Shown piece by piece: positions 1 to 6,632 of a stretch of 6,632 nucleotides of DNA (positions within the stretch are counted from its first letter, which is position 1; each line of letters starts with the position of its first letter). Position numbers and translations under genes: made by a program. A model generated the notes under the pieces. It made no database searches, was not told the origin of the DNA, and saw nothing but the letters and a program-made list of their open reading frames with translations. Origin of the DNA: an uncultured Cloacibacillus sp. (GTDB lineage: Bacteria > Synergistota > Synergistia > Synergistales > Synergistaceae); the NCBI GenBank assembly GCA_900544635.1, contig UQVV01000101.1:1-6632 (forward strand). Reading direction: 5' to 3'.

Positions 1-919
1 TAGCGGCGAGCTGCGCGGCGAATATTTCGGGGAATCCTCCGCCGAAGATGAGGCCGCCGCACTCGGGTATGCGTTCGTCGTTCAGCGGGCTGAAGGTGAT
101 GATTTCCGCGCCCGCGGCTTCGAGCGCGGCGAGGCTCTCTGGGTAGTAGAAGGAGAACGCTTCGTCGCGCGCGACGGCGATTTTTACGCGCGGGTTCGCA
201 GCGCGCGGCTCGTCCGCCTCTTCGAGCGGCGGCGCGGAGCGCGCGATTTCGAGCAGCTTGTCGAAGTCTATCGCCGGTTCTATCATGCGGCGCACGTTTT
301 CGATGTGCTCGCGGTTGTCGTTCTCTTCGACGGGGAGCAGGCCGAGGTGGCGTTCGCGTACTTCTGCGGCTTTGTCGCGCGGCACCGCGCCGACGACGGG
401 AAGGCCGAGCCGCTCTATCGCCTCCGTGACCATCGCGCGGTGGCTGTCTGAGCCGTAGCGGTTGACGATTACGCCGCAGATGTTCACATCCAGGTCGTAG
501 TCGCGGAAGCCCTTCGCTATCGCGGCGGCGCTTTCGCCCATGGAGCGCACGTCGATGACGAGGAGCACGGGCGCGCGCAGCGCCTTGGCTATCGCCGCAG
601 TGCTGCTGATTCCGCCGCGGCCGCCGTCGTAGAGGCCCATGACGCCCTCTATGACAGAGAGGTCCGCGCCGCGCGAGGCGGAGACGAATATTTTTTTCAT
701 AGTCTCTTCGCCCGTGAGCCACGTGTCGAGGTTGTCGGCGCGCGAGCCCGCGGCGAGCGCGAGGTAGCCCGGGTCGATGTAGTCGGGGCCGACTTTGTAC
801 GGGTGGACGCGCAGGCCGCGCGCGGCGAGCGCCGCGACGATTCCGCTCGTTATCGTGGTTTTGCCGCTGCCGCTGTGCGCCGCGGCGATGAGTATGCGCG
901 GGCGCTCCGCCGTCTTCAT
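1..919 (-). CDS. cobB: Cobyrinic acid a,c-diamide synthase (CobB/CbiA family), 3'-partial
   Basis: Amidates carboxylates a and c of the corrin ring with glutamine and ATP; in the anaerobic route the substrate is cob(II)yrinic acid. I translated 306 residues from ATG 919 to the window edge without a stop; the family is about 450 long, so roughly one third is missing. The N-terminal ATPase domain shows IAAAHSGSGKTTITSGIVAA (P-loop SGSGKTT, 16-22), the strongly diagnostic YKVGPDYIDPGY (41-52), DNLDTWL (62-68), EGVMGLYDG (91-99), the VIDVRSMGESAAA segment and VIVNRYGSDSH (150-160). A charged linker (about 232-243) leads to the glutaminase domain, which starts near 245 (VKIAVARDEAFSFYYPE) and is cut just after GLIFGGGFPEIFA. 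The catalytic cysteine lies beyond the edge and cannot be checked. The same family includes CfbB, which acts in coenzyme F430 synthesis, but adjacency to cobQ and cobO favours cobalamin. Pairing with cobQ puts both corrin amidases side by side. Confidence 0.95.
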   Translation of the reverse strand, partial: MKTAERPRILIAAAHSGSGKTTITSGIVAALAARGLRVHPYKVGPDYIDPGYLALAAGSRADNLDTWLTGEETMKKIFVSASRGADLSVIEGVMGLYDGGRGGISSTAAIAKALRAPVLLVIDVRSMGESAAAIAKGFRDYDLDVNICGVIVNRYGSDSHRAMVTEAIERLGLPVVGAVPRDKAAEVRERHLGLLPVEENDNREHIENVRRMIEPAIDFDKLLEIARSAPPLEEADEPRAANPRVKIAVARDEAFSFYYPESLAALEAAGAEIITFSPLNDERIPECGGLIFGGGFPEIFAAQLAA

Positions 920-920
920 T

Positions 921-2420
921 TTATTTCACTCCCGAAATTTTCACGATGTAGTCGATGTCGAGGTTTTTGCGCGCGTGCGCGGCGAGCGCGTCGTAGGCGG
1001 CTTCCTTCGCGGCGGTCGTGGAGACCGGCTCACGCTCGGGCAGGCCGCGGCGGCGGCGCAGCGCGTTGAGCCACGCGGCGCGGAATCTGTCGTTGTGGAA
1101 GGCGTTGTGCAGGTAGCTTCCCGCGGCGCGCAGCTCCGCGTCGGCGAGGCCGTCCTCACGTCCGTCGAGCTCGAAGAGCGGCGCGAATTTCGTGTCGCCG
1201 CCCGTCGGGAGCGTGATGCCGAAATGTATCTCGTAGCCGTCGACGGGCGTCTCTGTCGTAAAGTACGGGTGTATCGCGCGCCCCCTGCGGCGTATGACCG
1301 TCTTTTCTTCGCCGAAGGTCGTTACGGCGGGAAGCAGGCCGAGGCCCTCTATCTCGGGAATTTTGTCGTTGTCGCGCAAGTGGCTGTCGTCTATCTTTTC
1401 GCCCATCATCTGGTAGCCGCCGCAGAGTCCGTAGACCGTGCCGCCGTTCGCGTAAAAGCGGCGGATGCCCTCCGCGAGGCCGCTGTCGATCAAATATTTC
1501 ATGTCGAGCACGGTGCTTTTCGTGCCGGGAAGGACGACGGCGTCGAGGCGCGAGAGCTGCGCGGGCGACGACAGCTCGACTATCTCGACGTCGGGCTCGA
1601 AGCGGAAGGCCTCGATGTCCGTGTGGTTCGATACGCGCGGGAACTTCACGACGCCGACGCGCAGCTTTTCGCCGCAGTCGCCGCTTCCGCTGTTCCAGTT
1701 GAGGCTGAGGATGTCCTCGCCCTCGATGATTATGTCGGTGAGCCACGGCATGACGCCGACGACCTTGACGCCGGTGTGCTTTTCCGTCCACTCGACCGCG
1801 TCCTGGAAGAGCGATATGTCGCCGCGGAATTTGTTGAAGATTATGCCCTTGACGCGCTTCCTGTCCTCGCCGAGAAGTTCGAGCGTGCCGACGACGGAGG
1901 CGAGAGAGCCGCCGCGGTCCACGTCGGTGACGAGAATCACGGGCACGTCCGCTTCGCGCGCGACGCGCATGTTTGCTATCTCGCCAGCGTTCAGATTTAT
2001 CTCGGCGGGGCTGCCCGCTCCTTCGCAGACCATGAGGTCGAAGTTTTTATCTATTATTGAAAGGGCTTCGCGCACCGTCTCGATGCCGCGGCCCAACGTG
2101 AAGTCTTTGTAATAATTCTTGTCGCAGGGCGCGTCGTAGACCTTGCCCATGAGGACGATTTCCGACGAAACGTCCTTGCGCGGTTTGAGAAGTATCGGAT
2201 TCATGAAGGCCTGCGGCTCGACGCGCGCCGCCTCGGCCTGCACGCCCTGCGCGCGGCCCATTTCGAGGCCGTCCGCCGTGACGTAAGAGTTGTTTGACAT
2301 ATTCTGTGATTTGAAGGGGCAGACGTTGTAACCCATGTCGGAGAAGATGCGGCAGAGCGCCGTCGCGATGAAGCTCTTGCCGCTGTCGCTGCTCGTGCCC
2401 TGTACCATGACGCCTTTCAT
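921..2420 (-). CDS. cobQ: Cobyric acid synthase (adenosylcobyrinate a,c-diamide b,d,e,g-amidase)
   Basis: Uses ATP and glutamine to amidate carboxylates b, d, e and g of adenosylcobyrinic acid a,c-diamide, giving adenosylcobyric acid. I chose ATG 2420 (499 residues), which puts MKGVMVQGTSSDSGKS at the N-terminus as in the family, instead of the TTG at 2447 that would add nine residues inside cobO. Domain one is a dethiobiotin-synthetase-like ATP-binding fold with the P-loop SSDSGKS (10-16), PFKSQNMSNNSYVT (35-48), CEGAGSPAEINL and TDVDRGGSLASV. Domain two, from about residue 253 (LRVGVVKFPRVSNHTD), is a class I glutamine amidotransferase with VLPGTKST, the nucleophile C333 in YGLCGGYQMMG, GYEIHFG (H399) and GSYLHNAF, whose H438 is the likely catalytic histidine. 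Length and motifs look intact. The TAA stop is one base from the cobB start. The equivalent anaerobic-pathway name is CbiP. Confidence 0.97.
   Translation of the reverse strand: MKGVMVQGTSSDSGKSFIATALCRIFSDMGYNVCPFKSQNMSNNSYVTADGLEMGRAQGVQAEAARVEPQAFMNPILLKPRKDVSSEIVLMGKVYDAPCDKNYYKDFTLGRGIETVREALSIIDKNFDLMVCEGAGSPAEINLNAGEIANMRVAREADVPVILVTDVDRGGSLASVVGTLELLGEDRKRVKGIIFNKFRGDISLFQDAVEWTEKHTGVKVVGVMPWLTDIIIEGEDILSLNWNSGSGDCGEKLRVGVVKFPRVSNHTDIEAFRFEPDVEIVELSSPAQLSRLDAVVLPGTKSTVLDMKYLIDSGLAEGIRRFYANGGTVYGLCGGYQMMGEKIDDSHLRDNDKIPEIEGLGLLPAVTTFGEEKTVIRRRGRAIHPYFTTETPVDGYEIHFGITLPTGGDTKFAPLFELDGREDGLADAELRAAGSYLHNAFHNDRFRAAWLNALRRRRGLPEREPVSTTAAKEAAYDALAAHARKNLDIDYIVKISGVK
929..933 (-). promoter_or_regulatory. 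Shine-Dalgarno site for cobB
   Basis: GGGAG lies inside the last codons of cobQ, nine bases upstream of the ATG at 919. It supports that start and suggests that ribosomes ending cobQ can reinitiate on cobB across TAAAATG. Confidence 0.6.
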
Positions 2421-2425
2421 AAAAT

Positions 2426-2433
2426 TCACCGCC
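2426..2433 (-). promoter_or_regulatory. Ribosome binding site that decides the cobQ start
   Basis: The 16-base gap after the cobO stop reads GGCGGTGA and then five bases before the ATG at 2420. GGTGA matches the 3' half of the consensus AAGGAGGTGA at good spacing. It supports ATG 2420 over the upstream in-frame TTG at 2447, which would lie inside cobO and has no convincing site. Confidence 0.6.
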
Positions 2434-2436
2434 GTT

Positions 2437-2931
2437 TCAGTATTCAATGCCTTCGCGCGCGGGAACTCCGGCGTCGAAGAAATGTTTGACCTTTTCCATC
2501 GAAGTGACGAGCGTCGCGCGCTCGACCAGCTCGCGCGGCGCGCGGCGGCCCGTCATCACGATTTCGGTATTTTCGGGACGTTTGTCGAGAAGCGAGAGGG
2601 CTTCGTCCAGCGTTACGCATCCGTGACGGATCGCCGCCATCAGCTCGTCGAGCACGAGCAGGTCGGCGGCGTTCTCTTCGAGGATTTTTTCCGCCTCGAC
2701 GAAGAGCGGGCAGGGACGCGCGCACGGGCCGCTTTTGCGTCCCATCGGGCACTGCGAGACCTTCAGGCCGATTTTCTCCGCCATGACGTGCTCGCCGCAG
2801 CGCTCGGCCTTGAGGAACTGCACGACGCGCACGCGATGGCCGTGGCCCAGCGCGCGCAGGCAGAGGCCGAAGGCCGCCGTCGATTTGCCCTTTCCGTCGC
2901 CGGTGTAAATCTGGACTTCGCCCTTACGCAT
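2437..2931 (-). CDS. cobO: Cob(I)alamin / cob(I)yrinic acid a,c-diamide adenosyltransferase (CobA/CobO/BtuR type)
   Basis: Transfers the 5'-deoxyadenosyl group of ATP to the cobalt of corrinoids, making the adenosylated substrate for CobQ. The 164-residue protein begins MRKGEVQIYTGDGKGKSTAA; GDGKGKST (11-18) is the characteristic P-loop of this family. Further marks are VLDELMAAI (93-101, the acidic Walker B-like segment), the TGRRAPRELVERA region and the diagnostic C-terminus VKHFFDAGVPAREGIEY. It lacks the N-terminal extension of the 196-residue Salmonella CobA. The middle (45-74) holds four cysteines and a histidine: C45-x2-H48, C61 and C70-x3-C74. This lies about where Salmonella CobA carries the aromatic residues that help form four-coordinate cob(II)alamin. 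The start ATG shares one base with the hemL stop (TAATG), with GGAAGG at 2938-2943 six bases upstream. A longer open frame runs upstream to 3591, but that part is only a shadow inside hemL. Confidence 0.93.
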   Translation of the reverse strand: MRKGEVQIYTGDGKGKSTAAFGLCLRALGHGHRVRVVQFLKAERCGEHVMAEKIGLKVSQCPMGRKSGPCARPCPLFVEAEKILEENAADLLVLDELMAAIRHGCVTLDEALSLLDKRPENTEIVMTGRRAPRELVERATLVTSMEKVKHFFDAGVPAREGIEY

Positions 2932-4304
2932 TAAAAGCCTTCCGTCTCTATCGTCGCCTTCGCCGCGTCGAGGAACTGTTCCACGTCGTCGTTCGTGTGC
3001 GCGGCGGAGAGGAACATCGCCTCGAACTGCGACGGGGCCATAAGCACGCCGTGCGCGAGCATTCCGTTGAAGAATCTCGCGTAGCGCGCCGTGTCGCTCT
3101 TTTTCGCGTCCGCGTAGCTGAATACCGGCTCTTTCGTGAAGAACACCGTCGAGAGCGACTCTATGCCCTGTACGAAGGCGCGGACGCCCTTCTCGGCGAA
3201 CATCGCCGCGAGCCCAGCGCCGAGCGAAGCGCGCAGGTAGTTGATGTCTCTGTATATATTCGGGTTGTCGCGCAGGGTCTTGAGCGTGGCGAGCCCAGCG
3301 GCCATAGCTATGGGGTTGCCGGAGAGCGTCCCCGCTTGATAGACGGGGCCGAGCGGTGCGACGCAGCTCATAACGTCGCGCCGTCCGCCGTAAGCGCCGA
3401 CGGGCAGGCCGCCGCCGATTATCTTTCCGAATGTCGAGAGGTCGGGCGTTATGCCGTAGTAGCCCGAGGCGCAGTGTATGCCGAGGCGGAAGCCGGTGAT
3501 TACTTCGTCGAATATCAGCAGCGCGCCGTAGCGCTGAGTGATTTCGCGCACTCTTTCGAGGAAGCCCTTTCTTTCCGGCAGACGCCCGCACTCCGGGTAT
3601 TCTACTTCCCAGCCGACGTCGCCGGTCGCGTCTTTGGCGGCCTGCGGTACGTCGTCTTCGGGCAGGACGACGCCCATGTTCGCGGCGACGGGCTCGACGA
3701 TGACGGCGGCGATGCGCTCTCCGTGCTCGGCGAATATCCTTTCAAGCTCGTCCGCGTCGTTGTAACCGCAGGTCAGCGTCGTCTCCGCCGTGCCGCGCGT
3801 GACGCCCGCGCTGTCGGGCTGTCCCGCCGTCGCGAGGCCGGAGCCTGCCTTGACGAGCATAGAGTCCGAGTGCCCGTGGTAGCAGCCCTCGAATTTCACG
3901 ATGAGCTCGCGCCCCGTGAAGCCGCGCGCGACGCGCAGCGCCGATAGCACAGCCTCCGTGCCCGACGAAACCATGCGCACCATCTCGACGCCCGGGACGA
4001 GCGAGCAGACGAGCTCCGCCATCTCGACCTCGGCTTCTGTCGGCAGGCCGTAGCTCGTGCCGAGCTCCGCGGCCTTCTTCACGGCTTCGACGACGGGCTC
4101 GTAAGCATGTCCGAGAATCATCGGCCCCCACGAGCCGATGTAGTCCGTGTATCTTTTTCCGTTTTCATCCCAGAGGTACTGCCCTTTGGCGCGGGCGGCG
4201 AATACCGGCGTGCCGCCGACGCTTCTGAAGGCGCGGACGGGGCTGTTGACGCCGCCTGGGATCAGCCGCTCGGCGCGCGCGAAGAGTTCGGCGTTGCGGT
4301 CCAT
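2931..4304 (-). CDS. hemL: Glutamate-1-semialdehyde 2,1-aminomutase with an internal insertion
   Basis: A PLP enzyme that moves the amino group of glutamate-1-semialdehyde to make 5-aminolevulinate, the last step of the C5 route; it implies a glutamyl-tRNA reductase (HemA) elsewhere. Visible family marks are RLIPGGVNSPVRAF (residues 13-26), the PLP phosphate-binding SSGTEA (113-118), YHGHSD (142-147), the PLP-ring aspartate D266 in ALLIFDEVITGFR, the Schiff-base lysine K294 in STFGKIIGGGLPVGAYGG and the AGTLSGNP loop (324-331). At 457 residues it is about 30 longer than usual; the excess is one block around residues 216-244, listed separately. Because the insert is in frame and all catalytic residues remain, the enzyme should be active. 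The ATG at 4304 has AAGGAGG at 4315-4321, ten bases upstream. TAATG overlaps join it to hemB before and cobO after. Confidence 0.97.
   Translation of the reverse strand: MDRNAELFARAERLIPGGVNSPVRAFRSVGGTPVFAARAKGQYLWDENGKRYTDYIGSWGPMILGHAYEPVVEAVKKAAELGTSYGLPTEAEVEMAELVCSLVPGVEMVRMVSSGTEAVLSALRVARGFTGRELIVKFEGCYHGHSDSMLVKAGSGLATAGQPDSAGVTRGTAETTLTCGYNDADELERIFAEHGERIAAVIVEPVAANMGVVLPEDDVPQAAKDATGDVGWEVEYPECGRLPERKGFLERVREITQRYGALLIFDEVITGFRLGIHCASGYYGITPDLSTFGKIIGGGLPVGAYGGRRDVMSCVAPLGPVYQAGTLSGNPIAMAAGLATLKTLRDNPNIYRDINYLRASLGAGLAAMFAEKGVRAFVQGIESLSTVFFTKEPVFSYADAKKSDTARYARFFNGMLAHGVLMAPSQFEAMFLSAAHTNDDVEQFLDAAKATIETEGF
3573..3659 (-). other. About 29-residue in-frame insertion in HemL
   Basis: Between the EPVAANMGVVLP strand and the GFLERVREITQRYGALL helix, the family normally has about eight residues between the Met of the (A/G)NM motif and the Phe of FL. 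Here there are 37. The extra block covers roughly residues 216-244, is acidic, and contains D217, D218, W232, E233, E235, Y236 and C239. It accounts exactly for the catalytic lysine being K294 instead of K265 as in E. coli HemL. It is not a repeat of neighbouring sequence and its base composition looks like the rest of the gene. The edges are approximate because they rest on alignment from memory. Confidence 0.75.
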
Positions 4305-5278
4305 TAGAGCCGCCCCTCCTTCATCATCTTCGCAAGCTCCGGCGCGAAGTAGGTGACGATTATGTCCGCGCCCGCGCGCGCGAGGCAGACGGCGCTCTCC
4401 GCGACGACGCGCTCCTCGTCGAGCCAGCCGTTCGCCGCAGCGGCCTTTATCATCGAGTACTCGCCGCTGACGCAGTAGGCCCCCGTCGGCACGTCGAAGG
4501 CTTCCTTCACCTTCGACAGCACGTCGAGGTAGGGCAGGCCGGGCTTGACCATTATCATGTCCGCGCCCTCGTCTATGTCGAGCTCCGCCTCGCGCAGGGC
4601 CTCGCGCACGTTGCGCGGGTCCATCTGGTAGCTGCGGCGGTCGCCGAAGGCCGGCGTCGAGCCCGCGGCCTCGCGGAACGGGCCGTAGAATGCGGAGGCG
4701 TACTTGACGGCGTAGGAGAAGATTATCGTCTCGTCCATCCCCGCCGCGTCGAGCGCCTCGCGTATCGCGCCGACGCGCCCGTCCATCATGTCCGACGGAG
4801 CCACGACGTCGGCTCCGGCCTGAGCCTGCGAGAGCGCCGTCTTAGCGAGCAGCTCGACGGTCGGGTCGTTGTCCACCGTGTCGCCCTTGAGCAGCCCGCA
4901 GTGGCCGTGCGATGTGTACTCGCAGAGGCAGACGTCGCACATGAACGTCATCTCAGGGAAATTTTTCTTGCCTATGCGCAGCGCCTGCTGGATGACGCCG
5001 TTTTCGTCCCACGCGCCGCTTCCGCACTCGTCCTTGTGTTCGGGCAGGCCGAAGAGCAGTATGGATTTTATTCCGGCGTTCGCCGTCTCTTCGAGGAATT
5101 TCGGGAAGGTGTCGGGGCTGTAGCGCTTCTGCCCAGGCATCGCGGGGATGTCTTCGATTATGTTTTTGCCTTCGCGTATGAATACGGGGTAAACGAGCAT
5201 AGAGGGAGAGAGCCTTGTCTCGGCCGCCATGTCGCGTATCGCCGCGGTTCTTCTGAGTCTTCTCGGCCTGAATATCAT
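4304..5278 (-). CDS. hemB: Porphobilinogen synthase (delta-aminolevulinic acid dehydratase)
   Basis: Condenses two 5-aminolevulinate molecules to porphobilinogen, the second common step of tetrapyrrole synthesis, in the cytosol as a homo-oligomer. The protein is 324 residues, the usual length, and starts [17 protein letters not shown], a typical HemB N-terminus. The two Schiff-base lysines are K192 (in [15 protein letters not shown]) and K245 (in [10 protein letters not shown]). The metal site is the cysteine type: C117-x-C119-x7-C127 in the [12 protein letters not shown] segment, so it should be zinc-dependent rather than the aspartate-rich magnesium type of plants. The ATG at 5278 is set by GGAGG at 5289-5293, ten bases upstream. 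Another ATG at 5283-5285 is out of frame. The start overlaps the hemD stop by four bases (ATGA) and the TAA stop shares one base with the hemL start, so the gene sits between two coupled neighbours. Thirteen of its 18 isoleucines are coded by ATA. Confidence 0.98.
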   Translation of the reverse strand: MIFRPRRLRRTAAIRDMAAETRLSPSMLVYPVFIREGKNIIEDIPAMPGQKRYSPDTFPKFLEETANAGIKSILLFGLPEHKDECGSGAWDENGVIQQALRIGKKNFPEMTFMCDVCLCEYTSHGHCGLLKGDTVDNDPTVELLAKTALSQAQAGADVVAPSDMMDGRVGAIREALDAAGMDETIIFSYAVKYASAFYGPFREAAGSTPAFGDRRSYQMDPRNVREALREAELDIDEGADMIMVKPGLPYLDVLSKVKEAFDVPTGAYCVSGEYSMIKAAAANGWLDEERVVAESAVCLARAGADIIVTYFAPELAKMMKEGRL

Positions 5279-6632
5279 TTTTCATCAACCTCCAGTGTTT
5301 TTATAAGCGAATCGAGGGTCGCCTTCTCGGCGGTCCTTATCTCTTCAAAGCCGTGCTTCGCGGCCTCTTCGGCGGTCTGCCGCCCTATGCAGCAGGCGGT
5401 CTTCACGACGGGGCCGCCGAAGGCCGCGGCGAAGCCGCGCACCGTGGACGCGCTCGTGAAGAGCGCAGCGTCCGCGCCGTCGGGAAGGACGGCGGGCTTT
5501 TCGTAAGTTGTCTCATAAAGCGCAAATTCTGTAAAGTCCGCGCCCGCGGCGCGAAGATGTTCCGTCAGTTCGGGCGAGCCGTCTTTCGCGCGCAGCATTA
5601 AAATTTTTCCGCCCGCGGCGAGCGGCGCTAGGCCGTCCGCGAGCGACGCGCCGTCGTAGACCTCGGGCACGTAGTCGACCGCGAGGCCGCGCGCGCGGAG
5701 GGCTTCCGCGGTCGCGCCGCCTATCGCCGCGATTTTCGCGTTTCCTATCTCGCGCACGTCGCGCCCTTCTTTTGCGAGAAGCTCAAAAAAGCTCTCGACT
5801 CCCGTCGCGCTCGTGAAGCCGAGCCACGCATAACCGCCGAGCGGCGGCAGGGTCACGTCGAGCGTGCGCGTCGAGATGCAGGGGCACTCGACGACCTCAG
5901 CGCCGAGGGCGCGCAGCTTCGCGCAGAGCTTTCCGGCGCGTCCGCGCGGGCGCGTGACGACGACCTTGCGTCCCGAGAGCGGCAGGAATTTCTTCCATTC
6001 AAATTCTTTTCCGAGAGCAGCGACGGCGCCGACGATTATTATCGCGGGCGAGCGCAGCTCCGCGCGCCGCGCGATTTCGGTCAGCGTGCCGAGCGTGCCT
6101 TCGATGCGGCGCTGGCGCGCGGTCGTCCCGCGCTCAACGGCGGCGGCTGGGGTGTCGGGCGACATGCCCGCCTTCGTCAGCGCGGCGCAGATGTCGGGCA
6201 GCGCCGACGCGCCCATGAGGAAGAGCAGCGTCCCGCCGAGGCGCGCGAGCGCGGCGTAGTCTGTGTCGGCTATGCCGCCCTCCTTCGTGTGCGCCGTGAT
6301 TATGTGCAGCGACGCCGCGAGACCGCGGTGCGTGACGGGTATGCCCGCCGCAGACGGCGCGGCTATCGCAGAGGTCACGCCCGGAACGACCTCGAACTCT
6401 ATATTTTCTTTTTTCAGCGCTTCTATCTCCTCGCCGCCGCGTCCGAAGACGAAGGGGTCGCCGCCCTTGAGGCGCACGACGTCCTTGCCGTCGAGAGCTT
6501 TCTCGACGAGTATCTTTTCTATCTCGCGCTGCGGCACGGGGTGGCGTCCGCCCTCCTTGCCGACGTTTATCTTCTCGGCGCGCTCCGGCATCATCGCGAG
6601 CACTCCGTCGCCGACGAGCCTGTCGAATACTA
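5275..6632 (-). CDS. cobA-hemD: Fused uroporphyrinogen-III C-methyltransferase / uroporphyrinogen-III synthase (CobA-HemD), 5'-partial
   Basis: A bifunctional cytosolic enzyme. The HemD half closes hydroxymethylbilane to uroporphyrinogen III, and the CobA (SUMT) half methylates that at C2 and C7 with S-adenosylmethionine to give precorrin-2. About 451 residues are visible. The frame is open to the window edge (first whole codon at 6630), where it reads VFDRLVGDG, so roughly the first 35 residues, including the N-terminal GAGPGD-type SAM loop, lie outside. An in-frame GTG at 6603 is internal, not the start. CobA motifs include [18 protein letters not shown] (about 6480-6427), the [20 protein letters not shown] stretch and the closing [11 protein letters not shown]. 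HemD begins almost without a linker near 5990 ([17 protein letters not shown]) and shows [19 protein letters not shown] and [15 protein letters not shown]. The TGA stop overlaps the hemB start as ATGA. This fusion is known from Clostridia, sulfate reducers and Synergistota. Confidence 0.95.
   Translation of the reverse strand, partial: VFDRLVGDGVLAMMPERAEKINVGKEGGRHPVPQREIEKILVEKALDGKDVVRLKGGDPFVFGRGGEEIEALKKENIEFEVVPGVTSAIAAPSAAGIPVTHRGLAASLHIITAHTKEGGIADTDYAALARLGGTLLFLMGASALPDICAALTKAGMSPDTPAAAVERGTTARQRRIEGTLGTLTEIARRAELRSPAIIIVGAVAALGKEFEWKKFLPLSGRKVVVTRPRGRAGKLCAKLRALGAEVVECPCISTRTLDVTLPPLGGYAWLGFTSATGVESFFELLAKEGRDVREIGNAKIAAIGGATAEALRARGLAVDYVPEVYDGASLADGLAPLAAGGKILMLRAKDGSPELTEHLRAAGADFTEFALYETTYEKPAVLPDGADAALFTSASTVRGFAAAFGGPVVKTACCIGRQTAEEAAKHGFEEIRTAEKATLDSLIKTLEVDEK

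Larger units (their letters stand above)
1..6632 (-). other. Tetrapyrrole-corrinoid operon, both ends outside the window
   Basis: Six co-directional genes follow one another with spacings of -4, -1, -1, +16 and +1 bases. No internal promoter or hairpin terminator was seen, and there is no room for a cobalamin riboswitch in any gap. Any promoter or riboswitch must lie upstream, beyond 6632. A single polycistronic message is inferred from spacing and shared pathway. Confidence 0.85.

Noticed and set aside
795..2060. 421-codon open frame on the plus strand opposite cobQ and the start of cobB
   Set aside because: It runs antisense across two well-supported genes, has no recognisable domain and is rich in Arg, Ala, Val and Glu as expected for the complement of GC-rich codons. 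Its length follows from codon bias in cobQ.
2421..2436. Small regulatory element between cobO and cobQ
   Set aside because: The 16-base gap is fully explained by a ribosome binding site and spacer; it is too short for a riboswitch or attenuator.
2932..3591. Possible N-terminal extension of CobO by about 220 residues
   Set aside because: The extension is the hemL gene read in another frame and is Arg-rich without motifs. The P-loop begins 11 residues after the ATG at 2931, as expected for CobO.
2997..3947. 316-codon plus-strand open frame opposite hemL
   Set aside because: Antisense to conserved hemL motifs, with no family resemblance and Arg/Ala/Val-rich composition typical of a shadow frame.
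5985..5995. Possible frameshift or misassembly joining separate cobA and hemD genes
   Set aside because: The reading frame is continuous, both domains are intact at the joint, and natural CobA-HemD fusions of this layout are well known.
6601..6603. GTG as the start of CobA-HemD
   Set aside because: Family similarity (VFDRLVGDG) continues upstream to the window edge, so the codon is an internal valine and the gene is cut by the window.

Overview
The window is a dense, GC-rich stretch of bacterial chromosome carrying six genes, all on the minus strand and in one apparent operon. In transcription order (high to low coordinates) they are: a cobA-hemD fusion (5' end cut by the window edge), hemB, hemL, cobO, cobQ and cobB/cbiA (3' end cut by the other edge). 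Every gene is recognised from conserved motifs. No RNA gene, mobile element, CRISPR array, long repeat, promoter or terminator could be seen, and no non-coding gap exceeds 16 bases.

The genes cover two blocks of tetrapyrrole metabolism. The upstream block makes the macrocycle. HemL makes 5-aminolevulinate at the end of the C5 (glutamyl-tRNA) route, HemB condenses two molecules to porphobilinogen, HemD closes the ring to uroporphyrinogen III, and CobA methylates it to precorrin-2, the entry to siroheme and cobalamin. The downstream block acts late in cobalamin synthesis: CobB/CbiA amidates side chains a and c, CobO attaches the adenosyl ligand to cobalt, and CobQ amidates b, d, e and g to give adenosylcobyric acid. 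HemA and HemC, which the set needs, are not here; they probably lie upstream beyond 6632. No heme-specific gene (hemE/N/G/H) is in the window. The layout therefore suggests a precursor supply dedicated to B12 or other corrinoids, although that is inference from a short window.

Junctions are very tight: ATGA (-4) between cobA-hemD and hemB, TAATG (-1) between hemB and hemL and again between hemL and cobO, +16 between cobO and cobQ, and +1 between cobQ and cobB. Each downstream start has a purine-rich Shine-Dalgarno sequence inside or just after the preceding gene, so translational coupling is likely.

The C5 pathway and the cobA-hemD fusion next to hemB and hemL are typical of anaerobic bacteria such as Clostridia, Desulfovibrio-like lineages and Synergistota. 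The protein sequences and the combination of high GC with heavy use of the ATA isoleucine codon make me lean to a Synergistota-like gut or anaerobic-digester bacterium, at low to moderate confidence. I see no undescribed system. The most interesting points are a 29-residue insertion in HemL, a cysteine cluster in a short CobO, the operon arrangement and the ATA codon bias.
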